DNA from: an uncultured Kangiella sp.
GTDB lineage: Bacteria; Pseudomonadota; Gammaproteobacteria; Enterobacterales; DSM-103792
Assembly: GCA_946480585.1 (NCBI GenBank)
Contig: CAMLKQ010000088.1
Span: 1-8,286, forward strand
Reading direction: 5' to 3'
Length of the DNA stretch: 8,286 nucleotides
Position 1 is the first letter of the stretch; each line of letters opens with the position of its first letter. The position numbers were made by a program, and so were the translations under genes. Shown one piece after another: positions 1 to 5,829 of this stretch. The notes beneath the pieces were generated by a model, which worked only from the letters and a program-made list of their open reading frames with translations, did not search any database and was not told the origin of the DNA.

Positions 1-393
1 ACGCTGGCACTGTGGTGGCGCGCTCGCCGCGCTGGCGCCAATCGACCGCATCCCGCGCCAACACCGAACGCCACGCGTCAGCAAGCGAGCGCGGCAACCG
101 ACGCCAGCCTGCGAGCCGTGCGCGAGGCTTGTCAGCGCAACGATGCGAAAGCAGCACGCCAGCTGCTGTTGCAATGGACCGGGGCCGACTCACTGGAAGA
201 TCTGGCGGCACGGCAGGAACCGGCGGTCGCCACCGTATTGCGCGGTTTGCAACAGGCGCTATATGGCCCGCCGCCGCAGCGCTGGCTCGGTGAGTCACTG
301 GCGGGGGTGCTGCCACGCCTGCGACCGATGACGCCTCCTGCGGCCGGCAGCAAAAACGATTCGGCGCTGCCGCCACTGTATCCGGCGCACTGA
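1..393 (+). CDS. batD: BatD-like protein, C-terminal part (5' end outside the window)
   Basis: Frame 1 is open from the first base to the TGA at 391-393, giving 130 residues of the C-terminus; the start lies outside the window. The fragment opens with the end of a hydrophobic segment (LALWWR) followed by a basic and Ala/Pro/Thr-rich linker. Then comes a small helical domain, about residues 34-110, with DASLRAVREACQRND, a Leu/Ala-rich stretch, VATVLRGLQQALYGP and a final RWLGESLAGVLPRL. A membrane anchor followed by a linker and a cytoplasmic helical domain with a 'LYG' motif is how I recall the end of BatD proteins from Bacteroides-aerotolerance (MoxR/Bat) operons. These proteins are envelope-anchored and are linked to stress tolerance. 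The diagnostic N-terminal domains cannot be seen. Another membrane-anchored protein with the same tail is possible. No Bat partner gene follows, so this would be the last gene of its cluster. Confidence 0.65.
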   Translation, partial: TLALWWRARRAGANRPHPAPTPNATRQQASAATDASLRAVREACQRNDAKAARQLLLQWTGADSLEDLAARQEPAVATVLRGLQQALYGPPPQRWLGESLAGVLPRLRPMTPPAAGSKNDSALPPLYPAH

Positions 394-440
394 TCCGACA
401 CTGACCCGGAGCGCTGCGCCGGCATTTGCCTCACGACGAA

Positions 441-462
441 GGCCAGCCGTCATTGGCTGGCC
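441..462 (+). terminator. Hairpin downstream of batD, possible terminator
   Basis: A perfect 8-bp stem (GGCCAGCC at 441-448, GGCTGGCC at 455-462) closes a 6-base loop, 47 bases after the batD-like stop. No T-run follows, so it is not a classical intrinsic terminator. It could be a weak or Rho-assisted terminator or a 3'-end stabilising hairpin. Confidence 0.4.
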
Positions 463-476
463 CGACCGCACAAGCG

Positions 477-505
477 CTGCCGACACCGGTGTGGGCTGCT
501 AAAAT
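477..505 (+). promoter_or_regulatory. Candidate extended -10 promoter of the SDR gene
   Basis: TAAAAT at 500-505 matches TATAAT at five of six positions and is preceded by TG one base upstream (TGC-TAAAAT), an extended -10 pattern. Seventeen bases upstream, CTGCCG at 477-482 is only a weak -35. The start of transcription would fall near 512, leaving about 70 bases of leader before the ATG at 581. A perfect 10-bp palindrome, ACACCGGTGT at 483-492, lies in the spacer and could be a protein-binding site. Confidence 0.45.
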
Positions 506-580
506 GCCGGCCGATTTGCCTCTTTCCGCGACTGCCGCCTCATTGGCGACCAGACCGCATTCGACTACAGGACTTGTCTC

Positions 581-1342
581 ATGCCCGTTTCCTCCCTTCA
601 CGCCGTCATCAGCGGCGGCGCCAGCGGCCTCGGTTTTGCCGTGGCGCAATCGATCATCGCGCGCGGCGGCAAAGTCGCACTGCTCGACATCAATGCCGAA
701 CAAGGCGCACAAGCCGTCGCCAAACTGGGCGCGAACGCGCAGTTCTTCAGCTGCGACATCAGCAACGCGGAACAGGTTGACGCCGCGGTCGATGCCGCAG
801 CGCAAGCGATGGGTTCGGTCACTGTCGCGGTCAGCTGCGCCGGCATACTTGGCAATGGCCGCGTGCTCGGCAAAAAAGGCCCGATGGAAGCGGCGTTCTT
901 CCAGAAAGTGATCAACATCAATCTGATTGGCGCGTTCCTGTTGACCAAGGCCGCCGCTCGCCACATGCAGAACAATGTTGTCGGCGATGATGAAGATCGC
1001 GGCGTGATCATCCACACCGCCTCGATCGCGGCCTTCGAAGGCCAGCTCGGCCAAGCCGCCTACAGCGCCTCGAAAGCCGGCGTGGTCGGCATGCTGCTGC
1101 CGCTGGCGCGCGAATTCGCCGCGCTGAAAATCCGCGTGATGGCGATCGCGCCCGGCATGTTCGATACCCAAATGCTCGGCAATGTCACCGACGAGATCCG
1201 CGCCCAGCTCGCCGCCTCGGTACCCTACCCGCCGCGCTTCGGCAAACCGGACGAATTCTCGTCACTGGTCAATCACATCATCGACAACGGCATGTTCAAT
1301 GGCACCGTGCTGCGTCTCGATGGCGCAGCTCGCTTGCAGTAA
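581..1342 (+). CDS. SDR oxidoreductase, 3-hydroxyacyl-CoA dehydrogenase type 2-like
   Basis: This is a complete 253-residue classical short-chain dehydrogenase, the usual length for the family. Visible motifs are the Rossmann glycine motif SGGASGLG (11-18), the acidic Asp36 after strand 2 that favours NAD over NADP, Asp59 for the adenine ring, SCAGI (85-89) in place of NNAG, Asn114, Ser148, and YSASK with Tyr161 and Lys165. The stretch TASIAAFEGQLGQAAYSASK, the IAPGMFDTQML segment and the ending NGTVLRLDGAARLQ are very close to HSD17B10 (type-2 3-hydroxyacyl-CoA dehydrogenase). That enzyme oxidises L-3-hydroxyacyl-CoA, or short branched substrates in isoleucine and fatty-acid degradation, with NAD in the cytoplasm. 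The ATG at 581 is preceded by AGGA at 569-572, 8 bases upstream. The gene stands alone, with its own candidate promoter and terminator. No beta-oxidation partner is present in the window, so the exact acyl-CoA substrate is inferred from family resemblance. Confidence 0.9.
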   Translation: MPVSSLHAVISGGASGLGFAVAQSIIARGGKVALLDINAEQGAQAVAKLGANAQFFSCDISNAEQVDAAVDAAAQAMGSVTVAVSCAGILGNGRVLGKKGPMEAAFFQKVININLIGAFLLTKAAARHMQNNVVGDDEDRGVIIHTASIAAFEGQLGQAAYSASKAGVVGMLLPLAREFAALKIRVMAIAPGMFDTQMLGNVTDEIRAQLAASVPYPPRFGKPDEFSSLVNHIIDNGMFNGTVLRLDGAARLQ

Positions 1343-1354
1343 GCGTTGTTCAGC

Positions 1355-1385
1355 AAAAAAAAAGGGCGCCAATGGCGCCCTTTTT
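1355..1385. terminator. Bidirectional rho-independent terminator
   Basis: A run of nine A (1355-1363), a 7-bp perfect GC stem (GGGCGCC 1364-1370 and GGCGCCC 1374-1380), a 3-base loop and then five T (1381-1385). The A/T flanks extend the stem. It sits 12 bases after the SDR stop and 20 bases beyond the stop of the convergent minus-strand gene. It can end transcription from both sides. Confidence 0.92.
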
Positions 1386-1405
1386 GTTGCATCGCTACAC
1401 ACCAC

Positions 1406-2017
1406 TCAGCTGTCCGGATCCACACCCTGCAACAGCAACTGATGCATTTTGTAGATGGTGGTGAACCAGGCGAGGCCGACGGCCATGCGCTTGTCGCCCA
1501 CCAGCGGTTGATTACCCGGCAGGCCCTGACGAAACCCATTGGCCTGATCGATGTCGCGTTGGTAACGCCGGTACAGCTGGGCGCAGGTTTGCTCGTCGCG
1601 CAGTTCGTCCGGCAACCATTTCTGCTCAAAGGTGTGCAGCACCGCATCCTGCAGCGTGCCGCCGCGGGCACACCAGTCGCGGTTCAACACTTCGCGGACA
1701 AAGGCGACAAATTCGGTTTGCAGAAACGCTGCACTGATCGGCTGAATGGTCGGCGTCACCGGCGGCGGCGCGCGGTTCAGGCGCGCGGCGGCCGCTGCAG
1801 CCGGTGATGGGGCTGCGGTCGCGCTGGCGCCGGTTGGTGCACCGCCGGCCGCGGCGTAGCGATTGGCCATTTCTGCCAATGCGGCCCGCTCCTGCGGGCT
1901 CAGTTTTTCCGGGTCGCCCACCTCTTGCAGGCGGGCGATCAGGGCTTGATAGTCCTGCTGTTCGGCGGCTGGCAAACGGGCGAGCCAGTCGCTCAATGAC
2001 ATCTCGGGTGCGCTCAT
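1406..2017 (-). CDS. Conserved-looking protein of unknown function with Ala/Pro linker
   Basis: The gene encodes 203 residues if started at the ATG 2017-2015. The reading frame stays open up to 2218, but the extra 67 residues are Cys/Pro-rich, run through the neighbour's terminator and look non-coding. The chosen ATG has a GGA about 9 bases upstream; a second ATG at 2002 has no ribosome-binding site. Residues 1-57 form an acidic helical region (SLSDWLARLPAAEQQDYQALIARLQ, LSPQERAALAEMANRYAA). Residues 58-92 are an Ala/Pro/Thr linker. Residues 95-200 form a second domain with FVAFVREVLNRDW, TLQDAVLHTFEQKW, YRRYQRDIDQANGFRQGLP and a hydrophobic MAVGLAWFTTIYKMHQLL near the end. There is no signal peptide and no clear membrane span, so it is probably cytoplasmic. 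I do not recognise the family. It converges with the SDR gene and shares its terminator. Confidence 0.7.
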   Translation of the reverse strand: MSAPEMSLSDWLARLPAAEQQDYQALIARLQEVGDPEKLSPQERAALAEMANRYAAAGGAPTGASATAAPSPAAAAAARLNRAPPPVTPTIQPISAAFLQTEFVAFVREVLNRDWCARGGTLQDAVLHTFEQKWLPDELRDEQTCAQLYRRYQRDIDQANGFRQGLPGNQPLVGDKRMAVGLAWFTTIYKMHQLLLQGVDPDS

Positions 2018-2168
2018 CGCAAGCCATCCGGTACAAATTTCGCTGGGCGCGCATTCTCGCATATCTCGCCGCTGGCGACAGCCGCACCACGCTGGTGAAC
2101 CGCACGCGGGAGTCGGCCAGCCCACCCCGTGCTGCGGTATGGCAGCGGTCGAACAGAAAATGCACGCC

Positions 2169-2200
2169 AAAAAACAAGGCAGACCGAGGTCTGCCTTGTT
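2169..2200 (-). terminator. Strong rho-independent terminator of the DUF3192 gene
   Basis: A perfect 12-bp stem (AACAAGGCAGAC at 2173-2184, its complement at 2189-2200) has a 4-base loop. On the minus strand it is followed by a run of six T (2174-2169, the last two pairing in the stem). It lies 30 bases after the stop at 2231 and separates that gene from the unknown gene at 1406-2017, which must therefore have its own promoter between 2018 and 2168. No convincing -35/-10 pair is visible there. Confidence 0.93.
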
Positions 2201-2230
2201 GGAGTCACTGCCCGGCATCGCCGGTGGTGA

Positions 2231-2599
2231 TCACGACTGGACGGCGCTACGGTACGCATCCATGCCGACCGCGATCAGCTTGCCGTCGCGGAACACCAGC
2301 GGCGTGGTTTCGTCGCGGGTGGTGTCGCCGTCTTCGTGGGTACGGTGGGTGCGGTAGAAGTACACCCGGTACTCGCCGTCCTTGCCGTTGAAGGCTTCGG
2401 TGAACTGCGGCTCACCGAGTTCGTCGCGGACCGCAGCCAAGCTCTGGCCCAGCGGCAGCTCGGCGATTTTTTCCCGCATTTTGCGATCCGTGCGGGTGAC
2501 GCTGTCACCGCTGTCGAAGCCATCCGGGCCAATCGCAATCACGCAACCGGTCAGCGTAGTGCTGAGTGCCAGCGACAAGGCCAAAACCGTCTTTTTCAT
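2231..2599 (-). CDS. DUF3192-family lipoprotein
   Basis: This complete 122-residue protein has a lipoprotein signal peptide: MKK, a hydrophobic stretch, then LTGC with the acylated Cys at residue 19. After a Gly/Asp-rich tether (20-36), the mature domain shows the features of the DUF3192 family. These are KIAELPLGQSLAAVRDELGEPQF (about 44-66), YRVYFYRTHRTHEDGDTT (77-94) and the conserved DETTPLVFRDGKLIAVG (96-112). The 'G-x-S-x-x-x-V-x-x-x-L-G-x-P' pattern is shared with the SmpA/OmlA-like fold of envelope lipoproteins. Its biochemical role is unknown; the location is an outer or inner membrane leaflet facing the periplasm (Asp is not at +2, so outer-membrane sorting is likely). The start is secured by AGGAG at 2606-2610, six bases upstream. 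It follows the ABC operon by 62 bases in the same direction, with a hairpin between, so it may be partly co-transcribed. Confidence 0.88.
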   Translation of the reverse strand: MKKTVLALSLALSTTLTGCVIAIGPDGFDSGDSVTRTDRKMREKIAELPLGQSLAAVRDELGEPQFTEAFNGKDGEYRVYFYRTHRTHEDGDTTRDETTPLVFRDGKLIAVGMDAYRSAVQS

Positions 2600-2622
2600 T
2601 TTTCACTCCTTGCTGTTGAAAT

Positions 2623-2644
2623 GCGCGCCACATCAATGGCGCGC
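2623..2644 (-). other. Intergenic hairpin between ABC permease and lipoprotein genes
   Basis: A perfect 8-bp stem (GCGCGCCA 2623-2630, TGGCGCGC 2637-2644) closes a 6-base loop. On the minus strand it is followed by ATTTC, only three T, so it would terminate poorly. It ends 12 bases before the lipoprotein gene's Shine-Dalgarno sequence. Partial terminator, attenuator or mRNA-stabilising hairpin are all possible. Confidence 0.5.
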
Positions 2645-2661
2645 TTGCCACAAACCCGTGT

Positions 2662-3597
2662 TTACACATCCTGCAGTCGGCGGCGGGCATAGACCGCGCC
2701 AGCCAGCAACAATCCCGTCAACGCCAGACCAAACCACAGCTGACCGCTGCTGAGCATTTCAAAACCGTGGCTGTAGCGGGCAAACGGATACGCTTCGCCA
2801 GCGTCCGCCAACTCCTGCATGTCGCCCCAGATCAGCGCGGCGATGCCGACAAAACGTTCCGCGATCCACTGACCGATGTACTCGGTGCCGCTGACCAGTT
2901 CTTCGATCAGCATCAGCGCCAGCGGCAACACTACGGCGATCACCAGCGGACGCTTGGTCGCCGCCGACAAGGCCAGATGCAGCGCAAGGAACGGCGCGAT
3001 CCACAGCATCAGCAACAGATAATCGATGTAGCTCGACAACCAGAACCACGGCAACACACTCGGCGCCCAAACCGTGCTCCAGGCACTGACCCCGATGTAC
3101 CAGCTGAGGCCCGTTGCGATCAGCATCCAGATCAGCTGCAAGGCAGCCGCCGAGGCCAGAATGATCGCCGGATACACCACCGCGCCAGTCACCAATTTCG
3201 ACAGCACCGCCTGCCAATCCGACACCGGTAGTGACCGCCAGAAGTAAATCGACCGGTCCTTGCGCTCGTCAAACAGCGCCGCGACACAGTAGAACGGCAG
3301 CATGATCAGCATCAGCAAATCGAACGGCACTTTCAGCCCGGTCAAACCGGCCTTGACCGCGTCGGCGCGCTCGTCGTCGGTCATGCTGTTGAGCTTGGTG
3401 GCGACGTTGGCGATCTTCACGCTTTCACCGTCGAGATGAAACTCCGGCGAATTGCCAATCTCATAGGCGCCGCGGATCACCAGCCAACCGCTCAACAAGG
3501 CCAGCACGGCGGCGACGATGATCGGCGTCCAGACCAGACTGCCCTTGTGCTCCCACAACTCACGCTTGATCAGCGTGGCAAAGGCTTTGCTACTCAT
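2662..3597 (-). CDS. ABC-2 type transporter permease
   Basis: This is a complete 311-residue inner-membrane protein. Hydrophobic segments lie at roughly 22-43, 91-109, 135-165, 185-210, 216-235 and 287-304, giving about six spans. The first is preceded by a cytoplasmic amphipathic start (FATLIKRELWEHKGSLVW). A soluble extracytoplasmic region, about 44-88, lies between spans 1 and 2. The motif LFDERKDRSIYFWRSLPVSD (109-128) after span 2 is typical of ABC-2 permeases that pair with YtrB-like ATPases. It is the transmembrane half of an exporter driven by the ATPase encoded just upstream. Its ATG overlaps that gene's TGA by four bases (ATGA, 3597-3594), which couples their translation. The transported substrate cannot be read from the sequence; relatives act in cell-wall antibiotic or peptide resistance, but that is only an analogy. 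Confidence 0.9.
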   Translation of the reverse strand: MSSKAFATLIKRELWEHKGSLVWTPIIVAAVLALLSGWLVIRGAYEIGNSPEFHLDGESVKIANVATKLNSMTDDERADAVKAGLTGLKVPFDLLMLIMLPFYCVAALFDERKDRSIYFWRSLPVSDWQAVLSKLVTGAVVYPAIILASAAALQLIWMLIATGLSWYIGVSAWSTVWAPSVLPWFWLSSYIDYLLLMLWIAPFLALHLALSAATKRPLVIAVVLPLALMLIEELVSGTEYIGQWIAERFVGIAALIWGDMQELADAGEAYPFARYSHGFEMLSSGQLWFGLALTGLLLAGAVYARRRLQDV

Positions 3598-4463
3598 GCT
3601 CGTGCCTCCGTCATTTTGGCGACAAACACATCGGCAATGCCGGGTGTCCGCAGCTCGCCCAAACTGCGCAATTGATCGCGACCGATGTTCTCGAACATCA
3701 GCACATGGCGACCAAACACTTCCCGATCGCTGATCGGCTTCATTGCCCGCGCGGCTTCCAGCTGTTCACGCGCCACCATCACCTCGGTGTAACGCTCGCT
3801 GACCGCATCCATAGTCGCATCAAGGACCAGCCGGCCTTTGCTGATCAGCAGAATGTCGGTCAGCAGGTGCTGCACTTCTTCGACCTGGTGCGTGGTCAGC
3901 ACAATGGTGCGTTCACGCTCGTAGTAATCGCCCAGCAGGGTTTCGTAAAACGCCTTGCGGTAGACGATGTCGAGGCCCAGCGTCGGTTCGTCCAGAATCA
4001 GCAATTCGGCGTCGATGGCCAACACCAGCGCCAGATGCAACTGGGCGACCATGCCTTTCGACAGCGTGCCGATTTTGGCTTTGGCCGGGATCTCGGTTTT
4101 CGCCAGCATCTGCATGCAGCGTTCACGCGAGAAGCGCGGATGCACGCCATCGACGTAATCGACCGCCTGATCCACGCGCAGCCAGCGCGGCAGAATCGCG
4201 ACGTCGGCAATGTAGGCCACCCGCTCCATCAACTGATCGCGCTGCGTGCGCGGGTCCATGCCCAGCACCGACAGCTCGCCGTCGAAATCGGTCAGGCCCA
4301 GCATCGCCCGCAGCAGCGTGGTTTTGCCGGCGCCGTTGCTGCCGATCAAACCGACAATGCGGCCTTTCTCGATGCGGAAATCGACCGAACCCAGCGCATC
4401 GTGCTTGCCGAACGCCTTGTGAATGCCACGGCCCTGCACCAGAGTGCTTGCGCTCGTGTTCAT
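3594..4463 (-). CDS. ABC transporter ATP-binding protein (YtrB-like)
   Basis: The product has 289 residues from the ATG at 4463. That start has GGAGGT five bases upstream and overlaps the regulator's stop as ATGA; an in-frame start at 4547 would overlap the regulator gene widely and is rejected. Domain order: A-loop region around residues 14-24, Walker A GSNGAGKT (41-48), a Q-loop region AYIADVAILPRW (83-94) in which Asp87 stands near the usual Gln position, signature LSKGM (134-138) instead of LSGGQ, Walker B LLILDEP (154-160) with catalytic Glu159, D-loop LGLD (162-165) and switch His192. A C-terminal extension of about 80 residues (210-289) follows the ATPase core, as in YtrB/EcsA-type exporters. 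It is a cytoplasmic subunit that would power the permease encoded immediately downstream. Signature and Q-loop variants of this kind occur in this subgroup, so activity is expected. Confidence 0.93.
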   Translation of the reverse strand: MNTSASTLVQGRGIHKAFGKHDALGSVDFRIEKGRIVGLIGSNGAGKTTLLRAMLGLTDFDGELSVLGMDPRTQRDQLMERVAYIADVAILPRWLRVDQAVDYVDGVHPRFSRERCMQMLAKTEIPAKAKIGTLSKGMVAQLHLALVLAIDAELLILDEPTLGLDIVYRKAFYETLLGDYYERERTIVLTTHQVEEVQHLLTDILLISKGRLVLDATMDAVSERYTEVMVAREQLEAARAMKPISDREVFGRHVLMFENIGRDQLRSLGELRTPGIADVFVAKMTEARA

Positions 4464-4828
4464 GCCGCACCTCCGGTTTGGCCCATCGCCAACAGATCTT
4501 TCGCGCTCAGATCCAGCAGCTCCATGCGCTTCAACACCCGCGGCCACTCTTCGTCGAGGAATTGTTGGCGCAGCTGCGTTTTCAGCTTCTCCCGCGCGCC
4601 TTCGTTGACGTACAGGCCGAGCCCGCGTCGTTTTTCCACGATGTTCTCCTCGGACAATTCCTGATATGCCTTGCTTACGGTCAGCGGATTGATGCGGTAA
4701 TCCGCCGCCACCTGCCGCACCGACGGCAACGCATCGCCGGCGGCCAGTGCGCCTTCCAGAATCAGCTGCACGATGCGCTCGCGCAGCTGCCGGTAGATCG
4801 GCGCTTCGTCACTCCACTCTGCTCGCAT
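4460..4828 (-). CDS. GntR-family transcriptional regulator, YtrA subfamily
   Basis: This 122-residue protein is the short length typical of the YtrA subfamily. The N-terminal winged helix-turn-helix (about 10-75) contains PIYRQLRERIVQLILEGAL, then GDALPSVRQVAADYRINPLT and VSKAYQELSEENIVEKRRGLG. The C-terminal part (76-122) is a short helical dimerisation tail with no ligand-binding domain. It heads the operon with the ABC ATPase and permease. YtrA proteins usually repress their own ABC operon and are relieved by envelope or antibiotic stress; the signal here is not known. The start codon ATG at 4828 follows a very strong AAGGAGG (4832-4838), but with only three bases between, tighter than usual. 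No alternative in-frame start exists nearby. The stop overlaps the ATPase start by four bases. Confidence 0.93.
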   Translation of the reverse strand: MRAEWSDEAPIYRQLRERIVQLILEGALAAGDALPSVRQVAADYRINPLTVSKAYQELSEENIVEKRRGLGLYVNEGAREKLKTQLRQQFLDEEWPRVLKRMELLDLSAKDLLAMGQTGGAA

Positions 4829-4975
4829 ACGCCTCCTTAACTGCCTGTTCGAGGACCAGCCGGGGCCGTCCTTGGGATGGTGTCAGGGCCGAACCGACCG
4901 GGACTGCCGGCCCGACCAACGCTCGGGGCGCCCCTTCCGGGACTGTCCACACGCCGCGGGAGGGTGCCCGTGGCA
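4829..4975 (-). other. GC-rich leader of the GntR-ABC operon
   Basis: About 150 bases lie between the candidate operator/promoter and the regulator's ATG, and no gene is visible. The stretch is GC-rich. It contains the palindrome GGGGCGCCCC (4925-4934) and a 9-base direct repeat CCGGGACTG (4898-4906 and 4937-4945), so the leader RNA could be structured. I recognise no riboswitch class. Beyond the operator, 4999-5139 contains nothing I can name. Confidence 0.4.
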
Positions 4976-4997
4976 GTGTTGTAGTGAACTATAACAC
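4976..4997. promoter_or_regulatory. 22-bp palindrome, candidate YtrA-type operator with -10 box
   Basis: GTGTTGTAG (4976-4984) and CTATAACAC (4989-4997) form an inverted repeat matching at eight of nine positions around a 4-base centre. The outer half-sites are GTG-N16-CAC. On the minus strand the site contains TATAGT (4993-4988), a 5-of-6 match to the -10 consensus, reading toward the regulator gene; no good -35 is seen 16-18 bases upstream. A dimeric regulator bound here would block transcription of the GntR-ABC operon. Binding by the neighbouring regulator is inferred from position and symmetry. Confidence 0.65.
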
Positions 4998-5139
4998 CGA
5001 GACTGTGACCGATTGCCGGGCTCTGTTACCAAACGTAAACCGGGGGATGGGGAGAGATGGTGATTGGCCGTGGGCGGCTGGTGCGCTATTGGTGAGGGCA
5101 CGAAACAGGTTACTGGCTCGAATCAAGGATGGTCAGACG

Positions 5140-5218
5140 GTAGGTCGGGCAGAGTTTGCAAAGCCCAACATCGGCGCGCACATAAAACCACGTTGTTGGG
5201 CTTGGTAGCCCAACCTAC
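5140..5218. repeat. R1 element: REP-like palindromic repeat, two arms
   Basis: This is a 79-bp imperfect inverted repeat. The left arm begins GTAGGTCGGGC (5140-5150) and ends AAGCCCAACA (5161-5170). The right arm begins TGTTGGGCTT (5194-5203) and ends AGCCCAACCTAC (5207-5218). The right arm is itself a perfect 8-bp hairpin (5195-5202 with 5207-5214, loop TGGT). Arms of the form GTAGGTTGGGCT...AGCCCAACA resemble intergenic repeats I know from several gammaproteobacteria. A second, degenerate copy occurs at 6669-6700. It lies 49 bases beyond the stop of the gene at 5268 and may also act as its transcript end. Confidence 0.75.
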
Positions 5219-5267
5219 CTCGCTCAACCTGTCTCATTTGAACATTCGGCGCAACGTGTTGCGTCAT

Positions 5268-5696
5268 TCATTGCAAATTTGGGAATCCTTTAAGCCGCTC
5301 TGCAATCGCAGATATCTCATCGTCTCTAAGAACAGCCCCATCCAAAGGCCTAACTCGGTAGTTTCCACCACTCCGTTCAAGAACAACCAACCGTTCGCCA
5401 TCTTTTATCGCAAGGACAATACCGGCGTTCAAGATCTGATAGTCAAATGGCATTGGGATCAAGCTATCACGGGAGCACATGATCATAGAAATCTTGCCGC
5501 CATCATCAGAATGAAACCCGGAAAAAACTACACTCTCACTGTACTCCGCCACCTTAAGATTTGGCGTCTCAACGAACTCAATCTGCCCTTCCCTTTCAAT
5601 GAACACTCCGCAGCCAGTTTCAATCACCGAAGAAGCGGATCCGCTTACACCGAAGAACGTGACAAGCAGCGCGATGAACGAAAATTTTCTAGCCAT
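5268..5696 (-). CDS. Probable secreted protein of unknown function (142 aa)
   Basis: The protein starts with a clear signal peptide: MARK, a hydrophobic core FSFIALLVTFFGV and a small-residue region SGSASS, with likely cleavage after about residue 21-23. The mature part has two cysteines (Cys29, Cys74) that could form a disulfide in the periplasm. Beta-strand-like segments follow (VFIEREGQIEFVE, AGIVLAIKDGERLVVLE, YRVRPLDGAVL), then a short amphipathic helix at the end. I do not recognise the family. The ATG at 5696 has AGG at 5704-5706 upstream, with 7 bases between, and is preferred to the GTG two codons earlier (5702). The gene is AT-richer (three counted lines of 60 bases give 43-50% GC) than the flanking genes, which suggests recent acquisition. 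An R2 repeat ends 46 bases upstream and R1 lies downstream. A plus-strand frame over the same bases lacks any such features and is taken as a shadow. Confidence 0.7.
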   Translation of the reverse strand: MARKFSFIALLVTFFGVSGSASSVIETGCGVFIEREGQIEFVETPNLKVAEYSESVVFSGFHSDDGGKISMIMCSRDSLIPMPFDYQILNAGIVLAIKDGERLVVLERSGGNYRVRPLDGAVLRDDEISAIAERLKGFPNLQ

Positions 5697-5742
5697 GTGC
5701 ACAACCTATAACAAAGACAATAGCGTGGACCATAACGCCAGA

Positions 5743-5822
5743 TCGTAGGTACTAACTCGCGCGGCGGACTCGTACGAATGACACTCACATGCTTCCGAAA
5801 CGCTACGCGGTTCAGACTTACG
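5743..5822. repeat. R2 element copy A (80 bp palindromic repeat)
   Basis: This copy aligns without gaps to copy B (6486-6565) over 80 bases with 67 identities. The blocks TACGAATGAC (5771-5780) and CTACGCGGTT (5803-5812) are unchanged. The outer ends are inverted (CGTAGGT... and ...CTTACG here; CCTACG in copy B). It fills the gap between the stop of the upstream secreted-protein gene (7 bases away) and the start of the next one (46 bases away). It could therefore serve as a 3' hairpin for one gene and a 5' element for the other. Confidence 0.8.
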
Positions 5823-5829
5823 GGTACTC

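Noticed and set aside
431..1171. 246-codon minus-strand frame opposite the SDR gene
   Set aside because: It is an antisense shadow of a gene with complete SDR motifs.
2018..2218. In-frame extension of the unknown gene at 1406-2017 to 2218
   Set aside because: It reads back through the strong terminator at 2169-2200 and has a Cys/Pro-rich composition; the ATG at 2017 is more plausible.
3672..4664. 330-codon plus-strand frame opposite the ABC ATPase and regulator
   Set aside because: It is His/Gln/Arg-rich antisense of well-identified genes and has no recognisable domain.
4829..4975. Riboswitch in the GC-rich leader of the GntR-ABC operon
   Set aside because: There are short palindromes and a direct repeat, but no conserved riboswitch core that I can recognise.
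5064..5711. 215-codon plus-strand frame opposite the 142-residue secreted protein
   Set aside because: It includes the R1 repeat, has no ribosome-binding site or domain, and the minus-strand frame has a convincing signal peptide.
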